From Rhabditoides inermis (Eukaryota; Nematoda; Chromadorea; Rhabditida; Rhabditidae), in assembly GCA_963966185.1 (NCBI GenBank), contig CAWZYM010000027.1, forward strand, positions 215,001 through 279,000: a stretch of DNA of 64,000 nt, read 5' to 3'. Of this stretch, positions 12,799 through 23,818 are shown piece by piece. The position numbers and the translations under genes were made by a program. Under the pieces are notes generated by a model. The model made no database searches and was not told where the DNA came from. It saw nothing but the letters and a program-made list of their open reading frames with translations. Numbering within the stretch: position 1 is the first letter of the stretch; each line of letters begins with the position of its first letter.

Positions 12799-14190
12799 AT
12801 ATGCATGTTTTGGTTAGAACCGGGAATGAGTGAGGGAGGGGAAGGGAGGAGCTGTAGTGGTGGTGGTGATGTGAGGTGGTAAAAGGAATGAGTGGATGTT
12901 CTCGCATGTAAATGAGCTGAACGTCTTCAGCGATTCTCTCCCTTCCTACGCGCCTACACTCGTAAAGACATTCCGAGAAAGTAATTAGGTGTCGATTACT
13001 CGTTGTCTAATCTAAAAACAGGAAACGTGAGAAATATGTAGAGGGAGAACACAGGAAAGAGGGGGGAGAGGAGTGAGAAACTGAAGTTCATGTATACACG
13101 GGTTCTACACGTTCGCGCAGGAATACCGTCACTCACTCAATTCATGAATAATGGACGAATATATTATAATATCTAGGGTGTCAAGAAAGATTACCTGAAT
13201 GAATATATTTCATTTCCTCATTTGTAACTCTTTATTTCCCTCTTCCTCCCTCCCTCCCTCCCTCCCTCCCTCCCTCCCTCCCTGCCTACCTCCGGAATGT
13301 ATGCCCTCGCTCCTCCCCTCTTCTCTGCCACGAAATAGCGCGCGCCACCTCGCTTATCCTCGAATGGGAAAGCTCTGCAAAGGAAAAAAGTGTATTTGTA
13401 TAAATAAAATGACATAACATACAAACATACCTTCCGCCCGCCCTTTTGTCTTCGCCGGCGAACGCGCGTCCTCCGCCCCGCTTCATGTCGTAGAAAAACC
13501 TAAACGTATCGTGTTTGTGAAACGAATAGAAACGTTTGGTAGACGAAACGCACCTCGTTCCCAAATCGGCCATGTCGTTTCCAGCAAATGCCCTGTAAGG
13601 AAAGGAGTTCGTTTGCTATCATAATTACTTTGTGGTGAAAGTCCTTCTAGAGTCATTTGATTAGGTTTGGTGCCCATCCAATGAAAAAAGTGCAGTTAGT
13701 ACACCATGCGTCCACAAGTCTGGCTAGAAGACGCTTCTTCCACAAACTTTGTGATTGCCAGTTTCATTCAGACTTTTCTTCCCTGTTTTGGTTGTTGAAA
13801 GGAATGGGGAAGAGTCGGGAGGAGGAGAAGGCGTGAATGAGAGGAGACAACATGTTTTCTAGAACTCTCTTCCATTGTGTTTGAGGCGAGTTGCTAGGTG
13901 CACGGGTGGGTGACATCACACACACTATAGCACTCGGACAACGCATTCCTAATTCCTAATTAGTCACAGACCAGCTTACCAGCTAGTCCAAGAACTTGTC
14001 AAACATGTACCTAGCTCCTCCTCTCTTCTCGACGAAAGCGCGTCCGCCACCCCGCTTCCACTCGTCCGGAACGTACGCCCTGCAAGTCGATCGATTATCG
14101 ATTGGCTATCGATTGATCGCACCTGGCTCCGCCCCTCTTGTCCTCCATTTGTGCGAGGAATGCGCGACCGCCGGCCCTCTTCTCCTCCTC
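11880..14190 (-). CDS. nlp-21: NLP-21-like neuropeptide precursor (GGARxF/GGGRxF peptides); 5' signal-peptide exon not found
   Basis: Seven minus-strand exons keep frame across consensus splice sites: 14190-14123, 14079-14011, 13592-13554, 13499-13431, 13374-13290, 12436-12376 and 11938-11880 (stop TAA at 11882-11880). They encode peptides cut out by KR pairs: AGGRAFLAQMED, GGARAYVPDEW, GGGRAFVE, GGARAFAGNDMADLG (continuing TRFFYDM), GGGRAFAGED, AGGRAFPFED, GGARYFVAE, GGARAYIPE, ELDYFVSPME (followed by RR), GGARVFGG and the C-terminal GGGRNFPVDGQPADD. From memory, C. elegans NLP-21 has the same layout, including a last GGGRSFPVK-type peptide. No C-terminal Gly amidation signals precede most KR sites, so most peptides would be free acids. 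The first exon seen starts in phase 0 (EEEKR), so at least one upstream exon with the signal peptide is missing; a candidate at about 16102-16069 (MRGASLIPFAA) is in the wrong phase to join directly. Confidence 0.82.
13247..13283. repeat. (CCCT)n microsatellite in an nlp-21 intron
   Basis: Nine tandem TCCC units lie immediately downstream, on the coding strand, of the donor site of the exon 13374-13290. Confidence 0.85.
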
Positions 14191-14569
14191 CTGTGCGCAC
14201 ACAACCAGCAACACTGAAAGTAGTACTTAGTACTCAGTTTAGTTCAGCATAGTTTAGTGGTTGAAAGTTCATGTCTGGTCAGTGGTACCGCGTGAATACC
14301 AAGTAGCGCTTATTAGTACTTAAGTACTACTTATTGCGTTTGGCATAGCTTATTCCAGTTATTAGTTGGTAGTTGGAAGTTCGCGATCAGTGGTCCCGCG
14401 TGCATACCAAGTAGCGCTTTCAGCTGAGTGCATTCAAGGGCCTTATTTTCTCGCCTCCTCGTGAATTCGACGAAAACTTTGTGGGGCGAGAAAGAGAGAA
14501 AGAGAGATGGATGGAGGGAGATGGGCTAACATCTATATAACGACTGGTCTACAGGGAGAAGTCAGAAGG

Positions 14570-14612
<43 letters not shown>

Positions 14613-15365
14613 AGACTGTTGTGTTGATATCATGTTATCTGATGGGCTAGTGTTTCTCGCGATGTGAATGATGTTTTCTTGGCGTGAGAAGTCATGCATC
14701 TTTTCGAGAGTGAAGTTTCGAATGTGTGGGAGACGTAGGCATGCGTGACCATTTCTACCTAGTGATTCTGAGGCGTGTTTCAATCTGAGTTTTGATATTG
14801 CGTGTACGAGAGGACAGATTCCCTAAGACGTCTCCCCAGTGAGTTCAGAGTACTCGTTAGCTAATAAATGTTACTCAACCGCTCAATTTCGTCGACAAAT
14901 TCTGTTACGATAACGATATTTGGCTTTCCACAAACTAAAGTACTAAAACATGAAGACATCACGAGATTTTGTTTCTGTGTAGGAGTTTTCAGAGTGAGAG
15001 TGAGGAGAGATGCAATTGTTGCATCGTCTCTGACTACGCGCGAGTTGTAAGGATGCGAGGAAATGGGATTGGACAGAAAGTGGCCGGATCGAGACTTGCG
15101 ACACACGCAGGGCACTTGATCAGAGATATCACGGGAAACAGTAAGAAGTGAAGTCGTACCATAAAGTCCAGAGGACCAGATGAGTTATGAAGTGAGTACA
15201 AAGAGATATGTAGAGAACGTCTCCATAGAGGGTTTTATGAGATAGATGACAACACTGTTGTCTTGGAGAGGATTTTCGGATTTACTCTTTCAATTACTGG
15301 CTTGACTTTCTTTGAACAACAGTAAGGAAGAGAGAAATTGGAGGATGAAGAGAGAAAGGAATGTA

Positions 15366-15448
<83 letters not shown>

Positions 15449-16598
15449 GGAGAAGTGCTTGACATGATTTCACAAGAACTAGTATTTAGATATAGTAGTG
15501 TTTTGCTTACAAGCTTTGTTAATCAAAAATGATATGTTTTCGCCTGCGTGTTTGCAACTTGTGTTGATATGTGATGCTAACAATAAGACATGGAATCTTT
15601 TCTGACCGTCTGGTCTATATATCAACACTAATCTCAAACATATTATTATCTATAATCCCCCGACACTATAATCCCAGACACTATTATTATGGGGTTTATG
15701 ATTGTGATCTCTCCAAAACATCGTATATGATGATCGCTCATCACTATTATTTCTAAATTCGAAAGTGTTTCTAGAAGAAAAAAAGAAATGACTCTCACGA
15801 GATGGATTATAACTGTTATGGATCAAAAAGATCCGGTCCAAGTCACTACATCTTCGTAATACTAGATTAATATCACGGGATGGATAATGATGGATATTAA
15901 AAATCCTGTCCAAGTCATCATTTAGATCAGACCCCGCCAGCTAAAGAACACTTCATAAAACATGTTTGAATTAAACTGTCGCCCGATCCTGGACATGACA
16001 TCTCCTGCCGCTATGAACTGTTAACACTTGACTTGAGATTGATAAATTATTTTATTGCTAAAAATGAAGCGCGTACCTGCAGCAAAGGGGATGAGACTGG
16101 CTCCTCGCATCGCAGCTGAGTATGTGAGGGAGAGTGAGGGAATGCTGGGATAGAGTCACCAAGGGGGCGGGGCTTGTGAGGAGCAGGAGGAGGAGGAGGA
16201 GGAGGAGAAGGAGCAGAGGGGGAGGAGTAGCGAGGAGCAGTCTCTCCCGAGGATTACCACATACATACGTCCACCGGGAACGCTCCATCCCCCCTCCTAA
16301 TGAGTTTTTCGCAAAACGACATGACAAATTTTGACGAAAACGTGCGTGGGCGGAACAAAAATGGAAATCGAAGCGTTGCAGCGACGCACCTAGACTAACT
16401 GAACATGCCCTATTCTCGGAAAGTTGGGGCATGGAGAATGACAAAACGCCAAATGGAGAGAGTGAGAGCCGAGCAGAGGGCAAAACATGGAGGATGCTGG
16501 TGCATTTCCATATGCTGGGAGAGATGAATGCATGTGCGCATGGGGGACGAGTGTTGGCGAGTGGAAGGGGAGAGGGAGAGGGGGTCATTCGCACTCTC
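14191..16598. other. Region between nlp-21 and the UBASH3-like gene
   Basis: It should contain the missing 5' exon(s) of nlp-21 and two divergent promoters. Seen here: an imperfect tandem duplication at about 14248-14422 (CGTG-ATACCAAGTAGCGCTT in both copies), GA microsatellites at 14574-14608 and 15366-15448, and a second imperfect duplication at about 15796-15925 (CCAAGTCA in both copies). No confident coding sequence. Confidence 0.5.
15366..15448. repeat. (GA)n microsatellite
   Basis: A GA run of about 80 bp with occasional AAAG interruptions. Confidence 0.9.
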
Positions 16599-16884
16599 AT
16601 GAGTCGCCGCAACCGCTCACGCTCCCGTACGCTCCCCCCTCTCACCCACTCTCTATCTCTATGTCCCCTCTCACTTACCCGTGTTTCAGAGAAGCCGCGC
16701 GCGGTGTCGCGGAGCCGCGATGAGGTGGTGGTCCGTTAGGGGCAGGATGTGATGGTCCCTCTTTGCAGATCCGCTCCCTTCTCGTCATCTCGCATGCCGA
16801 GACTGTACAGGATGTGTTCCCCGCGTGGCTGCGACTCTCCTACACCGTACATCCGTCTTCTCCCCCCCCCTTTCTCTCTCTCTC

Positions 16885-16926
<42 letters not shown>

Positions 16927-17959
16927 TCTCTCTCTATTCCTCTCTCGCAGGGTGGCGGCGAGTTCTACCGTCCCTACGACCTAAACATGCCCACAAACAT
17001 CCCGCGGTACGATAATCTACAGTAACCCAGTAGCTACAGTAGTCATGACCGTATACCTAATTCCAGCCGTCCCGTGTCTCACTACGAACATGATCCGCCG
17101 CTCACCGAGCACGGAAAGATCGTCGCCGAAATGATCGGCAACGGAATTGTCATGGCCGGAAGCGTCCCCATCACGGTATCGATCGATTATCGATTGATAA
17201 TCGAATATCGATTAGATCATCTCGTCGCCAGAGATGCGCTGCGTGCAGACGGCCGGGCAGATTGCGCGCGCCCTCAACACATCGTGGGTTACTGTAGACA
17301 GTACTGTTACCGTATAGCTAGGTACACGTCGATTTGTCTGGAGCCGGCGCTGGCCGGCTGGCGGCAGAGCGTGCCGGAGAGGAGCGAGAACGACTGGCTC
17401 ACCGCCGCGCAGGTTACTGTAGACATGGTTACTGTAGCACCGTGATTGTTACCGTACAGTACGCGTTGCTTGGTGTGCCAATGAACTCGTCGTACCGTCC
17501 GGTGATGGGGCAGCTTGCTGTGGAGGAGACTGCGGGGGAGATGCACTCGCGGCTGCTCTCTGCCATCGCCCACGTGGCGAAGACGAGTGTCGACAGACAT
17601 GTGCTCCTCGTCGGAAACCCATCCCTCGTACACGCCGCCAAGGGACACGCATGGAACCGCGCCATTGAGGTACGACTATCTCTCCATCTCTCCCTCCCTC
17701 CATCTCTCTCTCCCTCTCTCTCTCTCTCCCTCTCTCTCTCCCTCTCTCTCTATCTCACACTCCTCTTCCCTCCAGATTCGCGACATCGAGGCCGTGTCGG
17801 CGTGCCAGATGCACCAGCTCGATGTCAGCGTCGACGGAAAGGTTGAATATCGATTGATTTTAGATGATATTGATTGATTGCAGATGACGCATGCGCACGT
17901 GCCTCTGCTTCCGTTCACTCGCACGCTGGCGGATGCTGCCGAGAAAAGGGCCAAAGCAT

Positions 17960-17961
<2 letters not shown>
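16599..17961 (+). CDS. UBASH3/TULA-like histidine-phosphatase-fold protein, probably catalytically dead
   Basis: Start ATG 16599 gives a short Arg/Ser-rich leader. The exon at about 16787 gives IRSLLVISHAETVQDVF, aligning with the RHGER motif region of TULA proteins. Later exons read GEFYRPYDLNMPTNIPR, SHYEHDPPLTEHGKIVAEMI, IISSPEMRCVQTAGQIARAL and ICLEPALAGW, which match the UBASH3 order (LN-MP, PL-G, SP-LRC-QTA, EPGLFEW). The strand equivalent to the second catalytic His motif reads HVLLVGNPSLVH, so that His is absent. The motif-1 Arg is also replaced (ISHAE rather than VRHGE). Stop TAG at 17959. The UBA and SH3 domains of vertebrate TULA are absent. Several introns are tiny (about 40-45 bp). 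The fold is well supported; loss of activity is inferred from missing residues. Confidence 0.82.
16860..16922. repeat. CT-rich intronic tract (UBASH3-like gene)
   Basis: C and CT runs fill most of the intron ending at acceptor tcgcag near 16950. Confidence 0.85.
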
Positions 17962-17996
<35 letters not shown>

Positions 17997-18705
17997 GAGA
18001 GGCTTAGAACGAGAATTCATCAAATCATTGCTCTTACAACCACGCGCTACAAACTCGAATGCGTCGTCACCAATTACACTGTGTTCTGAATAAATTCATT
18101 TTGAAAAGTTTCTCCAGTGACATTGACACTCCAGAAAGAGTTTACAGCTGTTTCATATCACTTGCAAATAACCTTTCCTAAAAAGAGACTTATGTACATA
18201 CGAGCTCGCAAATCGTGCGCCCCAAAAGATGTCTGATAAACAGTCGGCAAAATGACTTCAGTATGATGTATGGAGAAATGTCACAAAAAAATTTATTCGA
18301 ATAAAATCTACTCTGTCAATGTATTCACACACAATAGAAGTATAGAAGTCGATAAATAAATTAGAAAACATCCGCAATAAATGGTTGTACGGACTCCATG
18401 TGCGTGGTTGATGAAATATTCAAATGAGAATTGATATCAATTGATACCTGATGAAGGCCTAGTGCCGAAACGTTGAATAAAAAGGTGATACTTTTTCGTG
18501 GTTTCCGGCTGTGATATCAATTCTCATTTGAATATGCGCAATAAATACGTTCAAACAAAATACACAATAATTTCATAAGGTGAAAGGTGCGAGTGCCTAA
18601 CCGGGGGGTTTCCAATGGGAGTCACTCGGGGAAATGGAATTGCAATAGTGGAGATCAATATGAGGAAGGAAAGAATAGAAATCATGAAGACTGTTGACAA
18701 CTCTT
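17962..18705. other. Convergent 3' region of the UBASH3-like and VGLUT genes
   Basis: It carries an AATAAA at 18089-18094 and a palindromic TTTATTCGAATAAA at 18292-18305 that offers a poly(A) signal on both strands. A small hairpin element lies at 18416-18535 (separate entry). Confidence 0.65.
18416..18535. repeat. 120-bp foldback element with 24-bp perfect inverted ends and a hammerhead-like core
   Basis: ATATTCAAATGAGAATTGAT plus ATCA at 18416-18439 is repeated as its exact reverse complement at 18512-18535. Between them are CTGATGA (18448-18454), a GGC/GCC stem and GAAAC (18467-18471), in the order of a hammerhead ribozyme core. The cleavage-site part does not fit the consensus well. Confidence 0.7.
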
Positions 18706-19063
18706 CTACCAAGCATCGTAGCTAAAGTTCGGAGCCACTCCGGCTGTCTGTATGCCAGGCACTTGCTGGTAGCCCGGCTGACTGGGAGGGGGTGGGACCG
18801 CGGGGGGCGGGACCGCGGCGGGCGGGGCCATCGGCTTCATCGGCAGCGCGGCCTGGGTGTGCGCCCCCGAGCCGTACCCGCCTCCTCCTCCTCCTCCTCC
18901 TCCATTCTGCTTGGCCCACGGCTCCTCTTCGTCCTTTGGCTCCGCCCAGTCCTGCAGCTCGCCCGAAGCATACACCGCATAGAAGGTCACTCCCGTGAAG
19001 TGGATCAGAGAAGCGAGCAGGAACACCTGCACAAACCATCTCTCTCTCCCTCTCCCTCTCCCT

Positions 19064-19105
<42 letters not shown>

Positions 19106-19889
19106 CTTTTCCCATCCGTGCGCCCCCTTGGCAGTGAACTTCTCTGTGACGAAGGGACATGTGAGGCCTGCGAGAGTGCCGATGCCATTCGAGAAGCCCA
19201 TGAGAATAGCCGCGTACCGAGGCGCAATGTCCAGGTGGTTGACGTTGAAGCCTAGAGAGGGAGACGGTGAGAGGAGAGAAGGAGAGAGAGAGAGCGAGAG
19301 TGACAGAGAGACAGAAAAAGGTGGTGTACCAGAGATGGCGAATCCGGAGCATCCGACAGCCAGCACCAGGCACAACACAGCCGTCGTCTCATCGGTGGTA
19401 TACGCTACGAACAGCATGAAGAAAGCCTCTCCGCCGAAGCCTAATCAATCGATAATCAATTCATCAATCTATCGAATACCCACCTCCGCAGTTCATGACC
19501 TTGCGCACGTTGGTGGTGGACATGATGTTGTTGGAGCGGAGGTAGTCTGCGAGTTGGCCACCGAACAACACAATCACTCCCATAACTGCGTGCGGCAGAG
19601 CAGCCAGAAGACCGGACTGGAAGGGAGAGAGGTGAGAGAGAGGGAGAGAGAGAGAGAGAGAGAGAGAGAAGGGGAGAGAGAAAGGGGGGACTCACGTCGT
19701 TGATCTTCATGCCGAGCACCTCCTTCATGTAGGTGAGCTGGTTCTGGAGGAGCAGGTAGAAGGTCCAGGATCGGGCGAAGTTGGCAACAACAATAGCATG
19801 CACGGGACGGGAGGTGAAGATGGCCTTCCAAGGAATCGACGAGAACTGAACGAATCGACATCATTAGCGTTTGTGAGAGAAAGAGAGAA

Positions 19890-19920
<31 letters not shown>

Positions 19921-20243
19921 AAGCTGTTCCTTCTGCGTACCGTGGGGTGTGTGGTGGATATGGTCCCGATGGCGGCTTCTATGTAGTTCTTCTCCTCTGC
20001 TGTGATCGATGGATGGAAGGCGGGTTTCTCGAATGTCAGAGCAAACCAGAACACCGCCCACACAACGCCGCAGAAGCCTGTGACGATCGATATCGATCAA
20101 TAATCAATGAATAGTACCGTATAGGTAGAAGGGCGCGGACCAGTCGACATAGGATACGAGAAAAGCGGAGACGGGTAGACCGAGCACGGCTCCCGCATAC
20201 GAGCCAGTGAAGGCGGTCGTGGCCAACTTCGATCTACAGAGGG

Positions 20244-20296
<53 letters not shown>

Positions 20297-20316
20297 GACA
20301 CTCTCTCTCTCTGACA

Positions 20317-20348
<32 letters not shown>

Positions 20349-21905
20349 CTCTTTTCCCTCTATCAGAATAAACGCTCACCTTTCCATGGGGGGCGCCCAG
20401 TAACGCCACACTCCGTGCATAGACGGATAAGCGACTCCCTGGAAGACATCTCTCCTCTTTCTCTCTCTCTCTCTCTATCTCTCTATCTCTCTCTCTCTCT
20501 TTCTCTCTATCTCTCTCTTCCCTCTCTATCTCCCCCCTCTCTCTCCCTCTCTCTCTCCCCCCCCCTCTCTCCCCCCCTCTCTCCCCCTCTCTCTCTCTTT
20601 CTCTCTCTACCCTCTCTCCCCCTCTCTCTCCCTCTCTCTCCCCTCTCTCTCCCTCTCTCTCCCCCTCTCTCTCCCTTTCTCTTCCTCTCTCTCCCTCCAC
20701 CTCTCTCCCCCTCTCCCCCTCTCTCCCTCTCCCTCCCTCTCCCTCTCTTTCCCTCTCCCTCTCTCCCTCTCTCCCTCTCTCCCTCTCTCTCTTACCTGCA
20801 CCAGTCCCTGTGTTATTTGAATGACCGCCACCAGTACATTGCTCTTTGTGTTGAATGCGAATGGAAGGAACATGTTCAGCAGCGATCCCATCCCAATAGC
20901 AAAGCCGAACAACCTGCAATCAATCGATGAATCAATAAATCGATATTCGATCGATCGCTTCAGGTATTGTCAATAAATCAACAAAGTCTCACTTATTGGG
21001 TGGATAGCGGGCAGCGAGGAATCCGGCAGGAATCTGGGTGACGAAATAGCCGTAGAAATAGGAGGACTCAATCACTCCCAGCTCGGCTCGCGTCCAGTTG
21101 AACTCGTGCATCTAGAGAAAAGGAAGGTAGAGAGGGGGAGAGAGAGGGGGGGTAGAGAGAGAGAGAGAGGGTGGGGGCTCTCACGTGTTCCGTCCCGTCC
21201 GGATCCGTATAGTTTCGGAACATATGTGTCTTCGCCGCGCCAAAGTTGCATCTAAACGGAACAGTATTGATTTTTATGGTAAATCCTTAATATTATGATT
21301 TTCACATGGAATCTCGACATTATCTATCATATTTCATATCTCACCGTATTCCGAATGATATCATGAATCCGATGTTGGCTAGGATGGCTAGCTGCCACCG
21401 CTTCCTTCCCTGGCAACACGACTGCTGGTCCACGAACTGAAACGAGACTTTTAGTGGGGAGGCTTACGACTTTCAAAATCTGGAAAGACACGCATTCGAT
21501 CAATGAATCAAGGAAGTGAAGATGTTATAATGTTTTCTGATAGTACCCTGAGTATGGGATTGGAGTGGCATGCGGCCGCCGGATTTCCCTCGTCCCTCGT
21601 CGGAACAGACTGCATCGGAGCACCACTCAAAGACACAGATGAAGAAAGAAGGCTCAAGTAGTTAGGTGCTAGGTAGTCTACTTGATCGTAACAACAGTCC
21701 CCCCTCACTCACCCTGCCTGATACGAGTCCTCCTCCAACCGACTGCCCGGGGAAGGCTCTTTCGACATCAACCTGACATTACAAACCTGATTAGAAAATC
21801 GATAATCTCGTCTACCCACTTGCTGATTGGCTGGGCGGCGTTGCTGATCTGCTGTTTGCCAGTCTCCCACGCATCGTTCAACGACCACGGCACGTTCGAG
21901 GCCAT
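18706..21905 (-). CDS. VGLUT: Vesicular glutamate transporter (SLC17A6/7/8, EAT-4 type), multi-exon
   Basis: Loads glutamate into synaptic vesicles using the proton gradient. Start ATG at 21905-21903 gives [19 protein letters not shown]; stop TAG at 18708-18706. SLC17 landmarks in order: ISFGIRCNFGAA in TM1 (near 21360-21240), [40 protein letters not shown] (near 20390-20170), [60 protein letters not shown] and [20 protein letters not shown]. These NCGGFG and [13 protein letters not shown] blocks are VGLUT-specific rather than sialin-like, and the TM1 Arg in GIRCN is kept. The C-terminus is a Gly run followed by a Pro-rich tail with [10 protein letters not shown]. Introns are loaded with CT/GA repeats, notably 20230-20343 and 20455-20795. 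An AG lies 3 nt before the ATG (tttctag-gtg-ATG). Confidence 0.93.
20239..20343. repeat. CT microsatellite in a VGLUT intron
   Basis: A CT run with two CTGACA interruptions. Confidence 0.9.
20455..20795. repeat. Long CT/CCT tract in a VGLUT intron
   Basis: About 340 bp of nearly pure pyrimidine on the plus strand, that is, pure purine on the transcribed-sense strand of VGLUT. Confidence 0.9.
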
Positions 21906-22189
21906 CACCTAGAAATCACACATCATATCACGATGATAATACGATATTACGAGATTACATAGGACACAGTCAATATCCGAAGTCTTACGCGTATATGCTT
22001 ACGTCAAGGATACCATGTGATATGGATATGCAACGTGAAACAACAAACGTGAATAAACACATTATCGAGAGGAAACACTCGATGACTGAAGAAATATGGA
22101 CATGCTGATGAGAAAACATGGTGAAAATGGGCTAATGGGTTGATTGGAGGTGGCATGAAGGGAGAGGAGGAAGGAGGGAGAGAGGAAGA

Positions 22190-22197
22190 GAGAGAGC

Positions 22198-22249
<52 letters not shown>
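22190..22249. repeat. (GA)n microsatellite
   Basis: A GA run of about 60 bp, upstream of VGLUT. Confidence 0.9.
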
Positions 22250-22384
22250 AAACGCCGCAGTTGTCTATTCTAAAAGCATTGAATTGCAGGTTGGGCGAGA
22301 GTGCGCGGGCCAATAGAAAGTCGTCGCCTTACTACTATTACTTGTTATTTGGAAATGGGAGTGAGTGGCAGCGTATGTCAGTTT

Positions 22385-22418
<34 letters not shown>

Positions 22419-23089
22419 AGAGAGGTAGATGGAGAGGGTAATACTATTAACACCGCCGCCGCAACCGAGTTCATGTTATGAAGTAAGTAAAAGTAATAAC
22501 GTAATATGGAAAGGGGAATGGGCAGAGGGACGGGTGCTGAAAAAAGTTATGTCGGGTTGCACTGAAGGAACAGAGGTACTGATGTATAGGAGAATGAATG
22601 AAGTCGAGAATATGGAAGAAGGAAACATGCTGATGAAAGATGGACACGACATATACATGGGGTGTACGTTCCAGGGTAGTAGAAGTAGTAGAACGGAGAG
22701 AGAGAAGTGAAAGAGAGAGAGAGAGTGAGAGAGAGAGAGAGAGGAGAGGAGAGAGTGAGATAGAAAGAGAAAGAGAGATCTTAGAGAGCTAGGAGGAATC
22801 GAGAATGCATGGATTGTCGACGTGAATCGATGTGCGAAGACATTCATATCAGACACACGGACCGAAAGAGAAACACAGTGATATACTAATTTGCTAACAG
22901 CTAGAGTGACATGCGACAGGTGGAAAAGAGAAAAAGAGAGAGATAAAAATAGTGAGAGACTGAGAAGAGAGGTAGACAGATGTAGAGAGACACTCGCTTC
23001 ATTTCCCACTAACAAAAGGGCCCCATTCTAATGACGACCATGATGTACACGTCAATAGAAGCAACAGTAGTGGAGTAGTAAGAGTAGGA

Positions 23090-23345
23090 GAAGGAGGAGC
23101 AAGAGCAGAGGGAGAAGGAGGAGCAGGAGCAGAGGGAGAAGGAGGAGCAGGAGCAGAGGGAGAAGGAGGAGCAGGAGCAGAGGGAGAAGGAGGAGCAGGA
23201 GCAGAGGGAGAAGAAGGAGCAGGAGCAGAGGGAGAAGGAGGAGCAGGAGCAGAGGGAGAAGGAGGAGCAGGAGCAGAGGGAGAAGAAGGAGCAGGAGCAG
23301 AGGGAGAAGAAGGAGCAGGAGCAGAGGGAGAAGGAGGAGCAGAGG
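23090..23345. repeat. 24-bp purine minisatellite
   Basis: About ten copies of a 24-bp unit built on GGAGCAGGAGCAGAGGGAGA, with AGAAGA variants. It is the reverse-strand counterpart in style of the pyrimidine minisatellite at 968-1290, both based on GGAGCAGGAG-like words. Confidence 0.9.
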
Positions 23346-23781
23346 GAGAAGTAGTGAGATCGATGTGCGGTGAGTGGCATATGCGACTCCCTAGATGTAA
23401 TCCGCATTAGAGGGGGATGAGGGATTGTGGAAACGCGGGGAAAGGGCAACCAGGTATGGCGAGGATGTTGTATACTACTGTCTCTCAGGTATAGGCAACT
23501 CTCCGGGAGTCGATTCTCGCCGAATAATTGTGTAAACGCGAATCTATCTCATGCATTTATTCAGGTGTCAAGAGGCAGGGAGAGAGAGAGAGAGCGAGTG
23601 GGATGGCTATCGAATTAATCCGGACGCGAGTCGAGAGAGAGAGAGAGAAGGGGAGAAGCCTCGGAGGTCGGACAAACAAATACATACTACTCATTCTACG
23701 ACACGAGAAACACCTGGGGACACTGCGCGTTTTCATCAGCAGTCAATCCAAATTGCCTCCGCCCCCATTCACACCTAGAAA

Positions 23782-23818
<37 letters not shown>

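Noticed and set aside
16069..16102. First exon (signal peptide) of nlp-21, MRGASLIPFAA
   Set aside because: It has a good donor but ends in phase 1, while the next known exon starts in phase 0; it is also short for a signal peptide. An unseen intermediate exon would be needed.
20344..20930. Open frames of 100-190 codons across the VGLUT intron
   Set aside because: They are CT/GA repeat translations overlapping well-defined VGLUT splice sites.
23090..23345. Regularly spaced short repeats resembling a CRISPR array
   Set aside because: Units are contiguous without unique spacers, and the genome is eukaryotic; it is a minisatellite.
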